Shown here: positions 25,605 through 33,987 of the stretch, in pieces
Layout: each line of letters opens with the position of its first letter
Position numbering within the stretch: position 1 is the first letter of the stretch
NCBI GenBank assembly: GCA_013373015.1
Contig: JABXIQ010000012.1
Location: 30,515-94,514 of the forward strand
DNA length: 64,000 nt
Reading direction: 5' to 3'
From: Kangiellaceae bacterium
Lineage (GTDB): Bacteria; Pseudomonadota; Gammaproteobacteria; Enterobacterales; Kangiellaceae
Position numbers and translations under genes: made by a program
Notes under the pieces: model-generated
Told to the model about the DNA's origin: nothing
The model's database searches: none
What the model saw: only the letters and a program-made list of their open reading frames with translations

Positions 25605-26108
25605 ATGAAACGGAATCTATTATTTACATTGAGCCTTTTAGCAACAGTTCTAATCGTCGTTGCTTGTACTAGCGCTCCCAATAGAACTCATCCAGAGAGT
25701 CGTGATTTACCGCAATACAGCTCGTTGGAGTATAGTGATAAAGGTCAGTTCATTGTGCAGTTGGCTCATAGCTTAATTGGAACTCCATATCGTTATGGAG
25801 GCAGCACCCCTGAGCAAGGTTTTGATTGTAGCGGTTTAGTTTTTTTCACGCATATTAACGCGGGCGATAAGATTCCGCGCTCTTCATTCGCGCAATTAGA
25901 TGCCTCTAAACCTATTGACATTGAAGAGTTACAACCAGGTGATTTATTATTTTATCGCATCAACAGCAAACCCTCGCACGTTGGAATCTATATTGGTGAT
26001 AAGATGTTTATTCACGCGCCTTCTAGCGGTAAAAAAGTTAGCGTCGCATCAATGGATAATCCTTATTTTAAGCCTCGACTAATTCGTGCCGGTCGTTTAT
26101 ATCGTTAA
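25605..26108 (+). CDS. NlpC/P60 lipoprotein (peptidoglycan endopeptidase)
   Basis: 167 residues. The lipobox VVAC gives Cys21 as lipidation site. The NlpC/P60 catalytic Cys75 is in GFDCSGLV, with His125 (SHVGIYIG) and His137 (HAPSSGKKV), making the domain complete from about residue 45. The enzyme probably cleaves peptide stems of peptidoglycan (as in Spr/MepS) from the inner face of the outer membrane. It is the only domain; no SH3 targeting domain is present. Confidence 0.9.
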   Translation: MKRNLLFTLSLLATVLIVVACTSAPNRTHPESRDLPQYSSLEYSDKGQFIVQLAHSLIGTPYRYGGSTPEQGFDCSGLVFFTHINAGDKIPRSSFAQLDASKPIDIEELQPGDLLFYRINSKPSHVGIYIGDKMFIHAPSSGKKVSVASMDNPYFKPRLIRAGRLYR

Positions 26109-26137
26109 GTTTGCAATTGTAAAGGGAGATTGGTGTT

Positions 26138-26440
26138 ATGAGTAACCATCAACAATGGCACCTCTACATTTTGCGATGTGCTGACGACACGCTTTATACA
26201 GGAATAACTTTAGATTTGGAGCGACGTTTTGAGGAACACAATTCTAATGGTCCTAAATGCGCCAAATATTTACGTGGCCGACAACCCCTTACAATGATCT
26301 ACCATACGGAGTTTGATGATAAGTCAGCAGCATTAAAAGCAGAGCTAAAAGTTAAAAAATTAACCAAAGCGCAAAAAAAACTACTCGCATCTGGTAAACT
26401 AGTCATTAATGAAATAGCGGCCTCTAAAACTCATCATTAA
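26138..26440 (+). CDS. GIY-YIG nuclease family protein (YhbQ-like)
   Basis: 100 residues, the usual size. The fold signature appears as WHLYILRCADDTLYTGITLDLERRFEEHN (the YIL...YTG version of GIY-YIG with the conserved Arg), and the tail contains KAELKVKKLTKAQKKLL. YhbQ-type proteins have DNA nuclease activity in vitro and may act in damage repair. A GGGAG ribosome site precedes the ATG. It is followed after eight bases by the YgjP-like gene. Confidence 0.9.
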   Translation: MSNHQQWHLYILRCADDTLYTGITLDLERRFEEHNSNGPKCAKYLRGRQPLTMIYHTEFDDKSAALKAELKVKKLTKAQKKLLASGKLVINEIAASKTHH

Positions 26441-26448
26441 CTTGTCCT

Positions 26449-27141
26449 ATGACCAACTCTTGTTTGGATATTGATTATCAAATTATCCGCTCTCGACGTA
26501 AAACCGTTGCTATCATGATCAAAGATGGTTTGGTAGAAGTTAGGGCACCAAAAAGAACTCCCCAATATTGGATTGATGATTTTGTCCAACAAAAAAGGCA
26601 GTGGATTGCTAAGCAACTCAAAGAGCAAGCGATCAAAGAACGGCAGATATATCAGCTTAAAGATGGACAGTTGATCACCTTTTTAGGAGCTGAAAAAGTG
26701 GTGCGTGTCATTGCTGGTAAAAATACTGTTCTTTTATCTGCTGATGAACTTGTTATTAGCTGTCGAAAAGCTGAAGCTAAAAATGTATTAAAAGTTTTTG
26801 ATCAATGGTTGTTAGAGCAGGCCAAGTTACTTCTGCCTGCAAAGGTTGAGTCCTTGTCGTATGAACTTGCTGTTGAACATAAGCTATCTAAAGTTATTTT
26901 CCGAAAGACAAAAACTAAATGGGGACATTGTACGGTTGATGGAGTCATTCAGTTAAACCAGTTAATACTGTTAGCGCCATTATTTGTAACTGATTACTTG
27001 ATCATTCATGAATTATGTCATTTACGGCATATGAATCATTCTAAAGACTTTTGGAATATGGTCGAGGCTCATTGCCCTGGCTATGAAGATGCCGAACGCT
27101 GGATAAAAGAACATGGTCACAAGCTATGGTTTAAGGCTTAA
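26449..27141 (+). CDS. YgjP/DUF45-type zinc metallopeptidase
   Basis: 230 residues. The zinc-binding motif is H187-E-L-C-H191 with a third His197 followed by SKDFW (HELCHLRHMNHSKDFW), the YgjP family signature; upstream KTKWGHCTVDGVIQLN is also conserved. These are cytoplasmic SprT-like metallopeptidases, often next to restriction or repair genes in other genomes, with no settled substrate. It starts eight bases after the GIY-YIG gene and is likely in the same transcript. Confidence 0.85.
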   Translation: MTNSCLDIDYQIIRSRRKTVAIMIKDGLVEVRAPKRTPQYWIDDFVQQKRQWIAKQLKEQAIKERQIYQLKDGQLITFLGAEKVVRVIAGKNTVLLSADELVISCRKAEAKNVLKVFDQWLLEQAKLLLPAKVESLSYELAVEHKLSKVIFRKTKTKWGHCTVDGVIQLNQLILLAPLFVTDYLIIHELCHLRHMNHSKDFWNMVEAHCPGYEDAERWIKEHGHKLWFKA

Positions 27142-27257
27142 TTCTCAGAATTGAATAAAAAGTAGCCTGTTTAGGCTACACAAATAGCTTAAAAGTCGTT
27201 ACAATCACGTCCGAATTTTGCACTGGTTTTACGTTCCAGCAAGCGAGAGGTGAAAAA

Positions 27258-28304
27258 ATGAAACAATCAACTGCAAATCAAGCAGCTACTCAGGCTGTCT
27301 CTTTAAATAATGCAACAGAACAAGTTGTTGTCTGTGCCTTATACAAGTTCGTAACCCTAAATGATTATCAAGACAAACGTCAACCGTTGCTAGACGTTAT
27401 GCTTGCAAATAATGTACGCGGTACTTTGTTATTAGCCGAAGAGGGCATCAATGGGACCGTCGCGGGTTCGCGTCAAGGGATCGATACTTTATTGGCTTGG
27501 CTGAAATCAGATGTACGTCTTGCAGATTTGGATTATAAAGAATCTTACGATCAATCAATGCCATTCTATCGCAGCAAAGTAAAGCTGAAAAAAGAAATTG
27601 TGACTATGGGTGTTGAAGGAATTGATCCTAAGAAAGTGGTAGGGACATACGTAAAACCAAAAGATTGGAATGCGCTGATTTCTGATCCTGATGTGATCTT
27701 AGTTGATACTAGAAACGATTATGAAGTGGAAATTGGTACATTCAAAGGCGCATTAAATCCAAACACTGAAACCTTCCGTGAGTTTCCTGATTATGTTAAA
27801 GATAATCTAAATCCTGAAAAGCACAAAAAAGTTGCCATGTTCTGTACTGGCGGAATTCGTTGTGAAAAATCAACAGCTTACCTAAAAGAGCAAGGCTTTG
27901 AAGAGGTTTATCATCTTGAAGGCGGTATTCTAAAGTATTTAGAAGAAGTTCCTCAGGAAGAAACCTTGTGGGAAGGCGAGTGTTTTGTATTTGATAATCG
28001 TGTTGCGGTTGACCATGACTTGCAAAAAGGCCAATACGATCAATGTCATGCTTGTCGTATGCCAATCCTCGAGCAAGATAAGCTACACGAAAAGTACGAA
28101 AAAGGCGTTAGCTGCCATCACTGTTACGATAAACAAACACCTGAACAGCGTCAGCGTTATGCAGAGCGTGAGCGCCAAGTGCAGTTGGCAAAGTCACGTG
28201 GCGAAGAACATATTGGCACGGAAGTGGTTGAAGCTATCAGTAAGCGTCGTGAGCAGAAAAAGGCATTTCGTGAACAACAGCGCGAAAAAAATACTGCTCA
28301 ATGA
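27258..28304 (+). CDS. trhO: tRNA uridine(34) hydroxylase TrhO (YceA)
   Basis: 348 residues, matching E. coli YceA. An N-terminal acylphosphatase-like domain (about 20-120, [18 protein letters not shown]) is followed by a rhodanese domain with the catalytic loop C196-T-G-G-I-R201 ([11 protein letters not shown]). A C-terminal Cys-rich zinc-binding extension follows (QCHACRMPI...[10 protein letters not shown]). TrhO adds oxygen to U34 of certain tRNAs to give 5-hydroxyuridine. An AGCGAGAGG ribosome site precedes the ATG. The arfB gene follows after 18 bases. Confidence 0.95.
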   Translation: MKQSTANQAATQAVSLNNATEQVVVCALYKFVTLNDYQDKRQPLLDVMLANNVRGTLLLAEEGINGTVAGSRQGIDTLLAWLKSDVRLADLDYKESYDQSMPFYRSKVKLKKEIVTMGVEGIDPKKVVGTYVKPKDWNALISDPDVILVDTRNDYEVEIGTFKGALNPNTETFREFPDYVKDNLNPEKHKKVAMFCTGGIRCEKSTAYLKEQGFEEVYHLEGGILKYLEEVPQEETLWEGECFVFDNRVAVDHDLQKGQYDQCHACRMPILEQDKLHEKYEKGVSCHHCYDKQTPEQRQRYAERERQVQLAKSRGEEHIGTEVVEAISKRREQKKAFREQQREKNTAQ

Positions 28305-28322
28305 GCATAGGGAATTTGTACT

Positions 28323-28739
28323 ATGCCATTAATTATTTCGCGCAACGTACAAATTTCTGACCATGAAATTGAGTTAACGGCTATCCGTGCGCAAGGCGCG
28401 GGTGGTCAAAACGTTAATAAAGTCGCTAGTGCGATTCATTTACGGTTTGATCTTAAGCATTCATCATTGCCTGATTTTTATAAGCAACGTTTGTTAGAGC
28501 TTAATGACTCAAGAATTAGTGCGGAAGGCGTGATTGTGATTAAAGCACAGTCTTTTCGAACTCAAGAGCGTAATAAAGATGATGCTCTAAAGCGCTTAAA
28601 AGCGGTGATTGTTAGGGCAGGGCAAGTTAGTAAAAAGCGCAAGCCGACAAAGCCAACCATATCGTCAAAAAGAAAAAGACTCGACAATAAAAAGGCGCAT
28701 GGTCAGAAAAAGACCATGCGCCGTAAAGTTGATTACTAG
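28323..28739 (+). CDS. arfB: Alternative ribosome-rescue factor ArfB (YaeJ)
   Basis: 138 residues. The peptidyl-tRNA hydrolase motif G27-G28-Q29 is in RAQGAGGQNVNKVAS, and the C-terminal tail is rich in Lys and Arg (KKRKPTKPTISSKRKRL), as required for binding the empty mRNA channel of stalled ribosomes. ArfB frees ribosomes lacking a stop codon. It is likely co-transcribed with trhO. The last 15 codons contain an 11-bp perfect hairpin that reads as an intrinsic terminator for the opposite strand, so coding and termination signals overlap here. Confidence 0.95.
   Translation: MPLIISRNVQISDHEIELTAIRAQGAGGQNVNKVASAIHLRFDLKHSSLPDFYKQRLLELNDSRISAEGVIVIKAQSFRTQERNKDDALKRLKAVIVRAGQVSKKRKPTKPTISSKRKRLDNKKAHGQKKTMRRKVDY
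28686..28722 (-). terminator. Minus-strand intrinsic terminator embedded in the arfB coding sequence
   Basis: On the minus strand, GGCGCATGGTC, a seven-base loop, then GACCATGCGCC form an 11-bp perfect GC-rich stem followed by TTTTTATT. It lies about 70 bases beyond the stop of the minus-strand secreted-protein gene and would end the protease/secreted-protein transcript inside arfB. On the plus strand no T run follows, so arfB transcription should pass. Confidence 0.75.
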
Positions 28740-28778
28740 ACACTACCCCTAGTGTATGACACCTAACTAGTAATCAAC
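28728..28778 (+). terminator. Nested inverted repeat at the arfB stop (probable terminator)
   Basis: An outer 12-bp perfect stem (GTTGATTACTAG / CTAGTAATCAAC) encloses an inner 6-bp hairpin (ACACTA-CCCC-TAGTGT). The outer left arm contains the arfB stop codon. The downstream bases are moderately T-rich. It is either the arfB terminator or an RNA-stability structure. Confidence 0.5.
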
Positions 28779-28794
28779 GCTTACTTTATAATCT

Positions 28795-29295
28795 TTATCG
28801 AGTAAGACTGCAAGCTTCAAGAGCTGGTTCGCTAAATACAGTTACACCTTCTTTACGAAAGCGTCTTTCTGGAGCTGTTCCGAAAGAGTAAGCTGTATAA
28901 GTTAATTGATTTCCATCTAATTTAGATGCGGTAATAATATTTCTTTTGTTTACTTCAAAGTTACTCATAAGTTGGTTCTGGCGTAAATATTCGTCAATAA
29001 TGATGCCGTTGTGCTCATCTATTTCATAATGGCCACTAGCTTCATCAACTACACGAAGTGTGTAATTTTTAACGATATCACCCGATATGCGATAATAGTG
29101 CATATTCCAAGTGACCTCTGTTGCTGAGACTGGTTGTATATCTAGGGTGAAAGGAATGGTTTCTGTTGGCGTGCCATTCGGATCATCGTATAAACATTGT
29201 CCCTGCCAGAAGCCATGCCATTCTGGAAGAATATTGGCGTCTGCGCTTATTGAGCTTAAAAGTGCTAGGCTTACTAAGATTGACTTAACTTTCAT
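28795..29295 (-). CDS. Secreted protein of unknown function
   Basis: 166 residues with a signal peptide (MKVKSILVSLALLSSISADA, cleavage about residue 20). The mature part begins WHGFWQGQCLYDDPNG and reads as a small beta-barrel-like domain with alternating strands (FTLDIQP, VTWNMHYYRI, YTLRVVDEASGHYEI). It may be a lipocalin/calycin-like fold, but this is a guess. It starts 18 bases after the S8 protease stop on the same strand, so both are likely co-transcribed and exported together. An AAGGGG ribosome site is present. Confidence 0.6.
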   Translation of the reverse strand: MKVKSILVSLALLSSISADANILPEWHGFWQGQCLYDDPNGTPTETIPFTLDIQPVSATEVTWNMHYYRISGDIVKNYTLRVVDEASGHYEIDEHNGIIIDEYLRQNQLMSNFEVNKRNIITASKLDGNQLTYTAYSFGTAPERRFRKEGVTVFSEPALEACSLTR

Positions 29296-29313
29296 AAAAG
29301 ATTGCCCCTTAAT

Positions 29314-31074
29314 TTATATGGTTATTGAAACTATTTCTGAACATTCAGAATTATCTGATTCACATACTTGATAACTATAGGTTCCAGAGGATACTGGGTC
29401 ACTGTATTCGCCATCATTATCTGTACTGATTAACAGGCCACTGTCGCGATAAATATTAACGCTGTTTGATGTAAGGCCATTCCAATTTAACGTAGCAACG
29501 GTTTGACCTTTTTGCTTTCTTTTGGCAACAGTCAGTTCGATACTGGTAACAGGTGGCTCAGAAGCACAGCCGTTTTGGTCAAGATAAGTTTTTGCGGCAA
29601 GAATTTGTGGTATGCCGAACCCATAGTAGATATCACGGCCTGAATCGCCTAAATCTTCAGCGGTCATATTCACAGCATCGCGAATTTGTTGGTTAGTACA
29701 TTGAGGGTGATAACTCCAGACTAACGCTGCTGATGCTGCTGCATAAGGAGTGGACATCGAAGTGCCATAAACTTCTTGATAATCACTATCCCAAGTTTTT
29801 ACAGTGATAGTTGTGCCGAGGGTAGTTCTTAGGTAGGCGGCATCATCATCACGTAAGTTCAAGCTTGGAATGCTTGTTTGCCCTTCGTCAACTTCGCCAT
29901 CTGAGTATCCAATAACAAATTGATCACCATGGACTAATGCTGCAAGGCCACCTGACTGCTCACAATTTTGTACTTCAGTGGTAACATTACGACTTTGAGT
30001 TCCTGTTATTAAGCAGATATTGCCTTGAGCGGCAGGGCATAACGAAAGGCCATCGCCACAATCAACCACGATTGCTGTGACTTCGCCTGGTAAAGATTTA
30101 CGTGTGGCTGTAGGCTCTAATTCAAAACCGTTAACCAACACATCTGCCTGCATTGTGATATTAGCGGTTTGAGTCGAGTATGCACCCAAGGTATACCAAC
30201 CGGGTGCTACTAACTCTACATGTTCGTTAAATACTGAAAAGAAGGAGTGCTCTTTATCTTTATTGATAGAGCCTACACCTATAACACTAGAATAAGCCGA
30301 TGGGTAATTGATAGTGTTGTCACCGTTGTTACCGATAGCCGCGAAAATGAGTACGCCATTGTCATACGCTTGCTGAAAGGCGCGCTCTTCCGTGCGGCTC
30401 TCTAGAGCGTTACCAGCACTAATAGTTACAATATTTGCTCCTGCTGCTTGGCAGTTATCCAATGCCTTGATGTAGTTTGAAGCGTAGCGCTCCCAAATAC
30501 TTAACATATGGATATTAATATGGTTGTTTGGCGCCACGCCAACAACGCCAACATTGTTATTCACTGAAGCAATTGCGCTGGTCATTAAAGTTCCGTGACC
30601 ATTGGGGTCGATATTCCAGTCGCCTTGGCCGTTCATATTATTGCCGGCCATATCTTCGTGGGAGGCATCTAAGCCAGTATCAATAACACAAACTCTTTGG
30701 TTGGAGGTCAAAGAGTCACTTACGAGATCGGCTTGTAGCATTGGAATGGCATAAGGAATGTTTTGTAGCAATAATTCCTTTTCTGCATCAATTTCAATAT
30801 ATTCGATATTTGGATTATTTTGCAGATTTTGTACAGCGTTACCTGGCAATATTGCTGCAATCGCATCGTGTTTATTCAATTCTAGTTTGATTTCGCCACC
30901 CTGAGCTTTAATCGCGGCAACAGCTTTGGAATTTACTCCAGTCTTATATTTGATGATATAGCGTGCAAATTCAGGTTTAGATGCTGAGTGAGCGTTAGTT
31001 GAGTATACGCTTAACCCGGCAGCTAATATAAGAGAGCTCGCTATCTTGATTGAATGATTCTTCAAGAATTTCAT
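29314..31074 (-). CDS. Secreted subtilisin-like S8 serine protease with PA insertion
   Basis: 586 residues: signal peptide (1-31), inhibitor-I9-like propeptide (about 37-100, ARYIIKYKTG...YIEIDAEKE), then the S8 catalytic domain with Asp132 (VIDTGLD), His160 (GHGTLMTS) and Ser439 (GTSMSTPYAAA). N249 is in the oxyanion region (AAIGNN). Between the His and Ser motifs is an insertion (about 310-430) with ICLITGTQSRNV and GGLAALVHGDQ, typical of a protease-associated (PA) domain. The last 80 residues form a fibronectin/Ig-like module (LTVAKRKQKGQTVATLNWNG). It degrades proteins outside the cell. It leads a two-gene unit with the downstream secreted protein. Confidence 0.92.
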   Translation of the reverse strand: MKFLKNHSIKIASSLILAAGLSVYSTNAHSASKPEFARYIIKYKTGVNSKAVAAIKAQGGEIKLELNKHDAIAAILPGNAVQNLQNNPNIEYIEIDAEKELLLQNIPYAIPMLQADLVSDSLTSNQRVCVIDTGLDASHEDMAGNNMNGQGDWNIDPNGHGTLMTSAIASVNNNVGVVGVAPNNHINIHMLSIWERYASNYIKALDNCQAAGANIVTISAGNALESRTEERAFQQAYDNGVLIFAAIGNNGDNTINYPSAYSSVIGVGSINKDKEHSFFSVFNEHVELVAPGWYTLGAYSTQTANITMQADVLVNGFELEPTATRKSLPGEVTAIVVDCGDGLSLCPAAQGNICLITGTQSRNVTTEVQNCEQSGGLAALVHGDQFVIGYSDGEVDEGQTSIPSLNLRDDDAAYLRTTLGTTITVKTWDSDYQEVYGTSMSTPYAAASAALVWSYHPQCTNQQIRDAVNMTAEDLGDSGRDIYYGFGIPQILAAKTYLDQNGCASEPPVTSIELTVAKRKQKGQTVATLNWNGLTSNSVNIYRDSGLLISTDNDGEYSDPVSSGTYSYQVCESDNSECSEIVSITI

Positions 31075-31224
31075 TTACTACCCCAAGTCTATTTTTTATA
31101 AATAATTATTCGCCCGATAATTAGGCTGGCTTGAGTATGAACAAATGTGATGAGATTGCTAGATAATCAACCTGAAGATTTCCTGAAGAATAAAAAATCC
31201 TTTTAAAAACAACTTGATATAGAG

Positions 31225-32892
31225 TTATTCAATGAGCGTGAAATCTAACTCATTAAATTGTTGTGGAGATATAATTAGGTGTTTCTCAATGCTATTTTGT
31301 AATTTTAATTGATTCGTTTTAAATTGATTAAGGAGCTCTACAAAGTCTGGTTCATCATGATATTTGCCATAAATATCAGTATATAAAAAAGAACGGTAGT
31401 CTGTGAATCCATTCTCTAATAGCTTTCTCATCCAAAATAGAAGTTGCTTTTTGTTCTCTGTGACAGCATAGAAATCACAGATATTAAGTATGTCACCAAT
31501 CGAATCGGGTGACTCTTCTATAAAGGAAAGCATTTTTTTATGAGATTCTTCCATAGATGCTTTTAGCATTACAGGATCTTGTCCTGGCATACTTATAACT
31601 AAACTGGGGTATCTAAATTTTGAATAGTTACTATCAAGCTCCATGGCTGAGCGATAATTCTCGATAGCTTTTTTACGTTCACCCTTCAACAGAGCTAAGT
31701 GGCCAACCCACTCATAGCCCCAAGCGTCATCTGGAGCCCAATCGACCATGAAGTTACAGGATTTTTCAGCTGCATCTAAGTTTTTAAGCTTAATGTGCAA
31801 TCTACATATACTGAATTGTATATACCGGTTTTGAGGAGCTAAACTTAAAGCTTTTTGATGCCATAAAACTGCTAAGTTATGATGGCCAAGGTTTATATAG
31901 TTTTCAGCCACTTGCACATAGGATAGAGGTTTGCGAGGAGCTGCTTTAACTTGTTTAAAAGCCAACATTAAGGATTCATGATAGTTCCCATCTAACCTTT
32001 CTAGGTATGAAAGGTTGTTTAATGACTGGGAATGATTTGAATGAATTGATAAAACTTTTCGGTATGCTTCTTTTGCTTCAGGGATTTTCTGAGCCGTATG
32101 ATAAGAAATTGCTAATGCATGGTGTGTTTCATAAATATCAGGCCTCAAGCTTATTGCTTTTAATGCTGCTTGTTCTGCGGTATTTAATAATTCAGACTTT
32201 TTTTCGAAGTGTTTATATCGCTCAGCTGATATATGAGCAACTCCGGTATAAGCTAAAGCATAGCCTGGATCAAGTTCAATTGCTTTTTCAAACTGCATTA
32301 AAGCAGCTCTATTAGAAGTTTCGGTACGACGATTGAGATAATCTTTACCATTAAAATAATAATTGCGTGCAGCTTCAATGGTTGAATGTTTATCTTTATC
32401 GAAGTTAGTGACTGTTTCTTCTGCTTGTGGATTAGAAGACTGTTCTAATGTGCTACTAGAGCTATTAAAGTTAATTGAAATAAAGATCAAAGCTATAACG
32501 CTTAGAGTATATGCAGTAATTTTAATTAGTAATTTTTGTTTATGCTTTTTTTGATTTTCTATGCTTATATCTTCAACCGTATGAATCAAGCGATAGCCTT
32601 GACCACGGATAGTTGCAATATAAGTAGGTGACTTAGGATCATCACCCAATGCTTGGCGAAGTAGTTTTACTCTTTGTTGAATTGTGTCATCGCTAACAAC
32701 TTTATTTTCCCAAACTTGTTGTATCAGCTGTTGATTACTAACAATTGCGGGTGCATTTTTGCATAAGACCAATAATAGTTTGAAGGAAAGTAAAGGCAAA
32801 GCAATTGGCTGACCACTTCGTGATACGCTTGAAGTGGCCTCGTTAATTTCTAAGTCATTGATTTTACAGCATACAGATTGAAGGTGATTCAT
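31225..32892 (-). CDS. Membrane winged-helix/TPR transcriptional regulator (CadC/ToxR type)
   Basis: 555 residues. The N-terminal OmpR/PhoB-type winged helix (about 10-105) has SFKLLLVLCKNAPAIVSNQQLIQQVW, the turn VVSDDTIQQRVKLLRQALGDD and the wing YIATIRGQGYRLI. One transmembrane helix follows (about 125-147), then a periplasmic TPR array (about 165-460). This is a one-component sensor that binds DNA from the membrane. Its ATG is only 11 bases after the stop of the DAHP synthase gene, with no visible Shine-Dalgarno, so it is probably the last gene of the pheA-DAHP synthase transcript. Confidence 0.85.
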   Translation of the reverse strand: MNHLQSVCCKINDLEINEATSSVSRSGQPIALPLLSFKLLLVLCKNAPAIVSNQQLIQQVWENKVVSDDTIQQRVKLLRQALGDDPKSPTYIATIRGQGYRLIHTVEDISIENQKKHKQKLLIKITAYTLSVIALIFISINFNSSSSTLEQSSNPQAEETVTNFDKDKHSTIEAARNYYFNGKDYLNRRTETSNRAALMQFEKAIELDPGYALAYTGVAHISAERYKHFEKKSELLNTAEQAALKAISLRPDIYETHHALAISYHTAQKIPEAKEAYRKVLSIHSNHSQSLNNLSYLERLDGNYHESLMLAFKQVKAAPRKPLSYVQVAENYINLGHHNLAVLWHQKALSLAPQNRYIQFSICRLHIKLKNLDAAEKSCNFMVDWAPDDAWGYEWVGHLALLKGERKKAIENYRSAMELDSNYSKFRYPSLVISMPGQDPVMLKASMEESHKKMLSFIEESPDSIGDILNICDFYAVTENKKQLLFWMRKLLENGFTDYRSFLYTDIYGKYHDEPDFVELLNQFKTNQLKLQNSIEKHLIISPQQFNELDFTLIE

Positions 32893-32903
32893 TTACAGAG
32901 CGG

Positions 32904-33977
32904 CTATTTGAGCCATTGGTCGCAATAATGCAGTAATTCTTCAGTAGTTTGCCAATTTATGCAAGCATCTGTTATAGACTTTCCATAGATTAATGGCTCA
33001 CTCATTGATTGACTTCCTTCAATTAAATGGCTCTCTAGCATTAGGCCAATAATATTTGAGTTTCCTGCTACTCTTTGTTGTACTAGATCCTTAAAGACTA
33101 AAGGCTGTCTTGTGTAGTCTTTGTTAGAGTTGCCATGGCTACAATCTACAATAATATTATTGGTTAATTTTTTACGCTTTAATTGTTCAATACAATCAAA
33201 AACGGATTGAGAGTCATAGTTCGGTTTCTCTCCGCCCCGTAATATTATATGCGAATAAGGATTACCTTTAGTACGAAGCAAAGCGGTTTTGCCATTATTA
33301 TCAATGCCGATAAAACTGTGTGGTGATTGGGCTGATATCATGGCATTAATCGCAACATCTAAACCACCATCTGTTCCATTCTTAAAACCAACAGGCATAG
33401 ATAAGCCTGATACCATTTCGCGGTGTGTTTGGGATTCTGTGGTACGCGCGCCAATTGCTGCCCAGCTAATTAGATCACCGATATACTGTGGTGTAATAGG
33501 ATCTAATGTTTCGCTTGCGCAAGGTAAACCAATATTGTTTATCCAGGCAAGTAAACTTCGAGCTGTTCGTAAACCGGTATTAATGTCATTTGTGCCATCT
33601 ATATGAGGATCGTTTATTAGTCCTTTCCAACCAATATGAGTTCTAGGCTTTTCAAAATAAACTCGCATCACAATAAACAACTTATCGGAATGTATATCAT
33701 GAAGTTTTTTTAGTTTTCTTGCGTATTCTTTAGCAGATTCAGAGTCATGAATAGAGCAGGGGCCACAGATTATCAATAGTCGGTTATCTTTGCCCGTTAG
33801 AATATTCTGTATTATAGCTCTGCTGCTAATAACTGTTTGAGTTGCGCTATGAGTTGCAGGTATCTCGGCTTTAATTTTTGCAGGTTCAATGAGTAAGTCT
33901 AGACGTTCAATATTGGTGTTTTCTAAACCAGTACTCGTCAAAGAATCAAGTCGTGTTTTTGTATGTGAATTATTCAT
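32904..33977 (-). CDS. 3-deoxy-7-phosphoheptulonate (DAHP) synthase, AroF/G/H type
   Basis: 357 residues, matching type I-alpha DAHP synthases. Signatures seen include LLIICGPCSIHD, MRVYFEKPRTHIGWKGLINDP, GARTTESQTHREMVSGLSMPVGFKNG and IVDCSHGNSNKD (metal and phosphate binding). It joins phosphoenolpyruvate and erythrose 4-phosphate, the first step of aromatic biosynthesis. It follows pheA by ten bases, under the Phe/Tyr attenuator. That placement suggests a Phe- or Tyr-sensitive isozyme (AroG or AroF); the sequence does not let me choose. Confidence 0.95.
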   Translation of the reverse strand: MNNSHTKTRLDSLTSTGLENTNIERLDLLIEPAKIKAEIPATHSATQTVISSRAIIQNILTGKDNRLLIICGPCSIHDSESAKEYARKLKKLHDIHSDKLFIVMRVYFEKPRTHIGWKGLINDPHIDGTNDINTGLRTARSLLAWINNIGLPCASETLDPITPQYIGDLISWAAIGARTTESQTHREMVSGLSMPVGFKNGTDGGLDVAINAMISAQSPHSFIGIDNNGKTALLRTKGNPYSHIILRGGEKPNYDSQSVFDCIEQLKRKKLTNNIIVDCSHGNSNKDYTRQPLVFKDLVQQRVAGNSNIIGLMLESHLIEGSQSMSEPLIYGKSITDACINWQTTEELLHYCDQWLK

Positions 33978-33987
33978 TGTGTTTATC

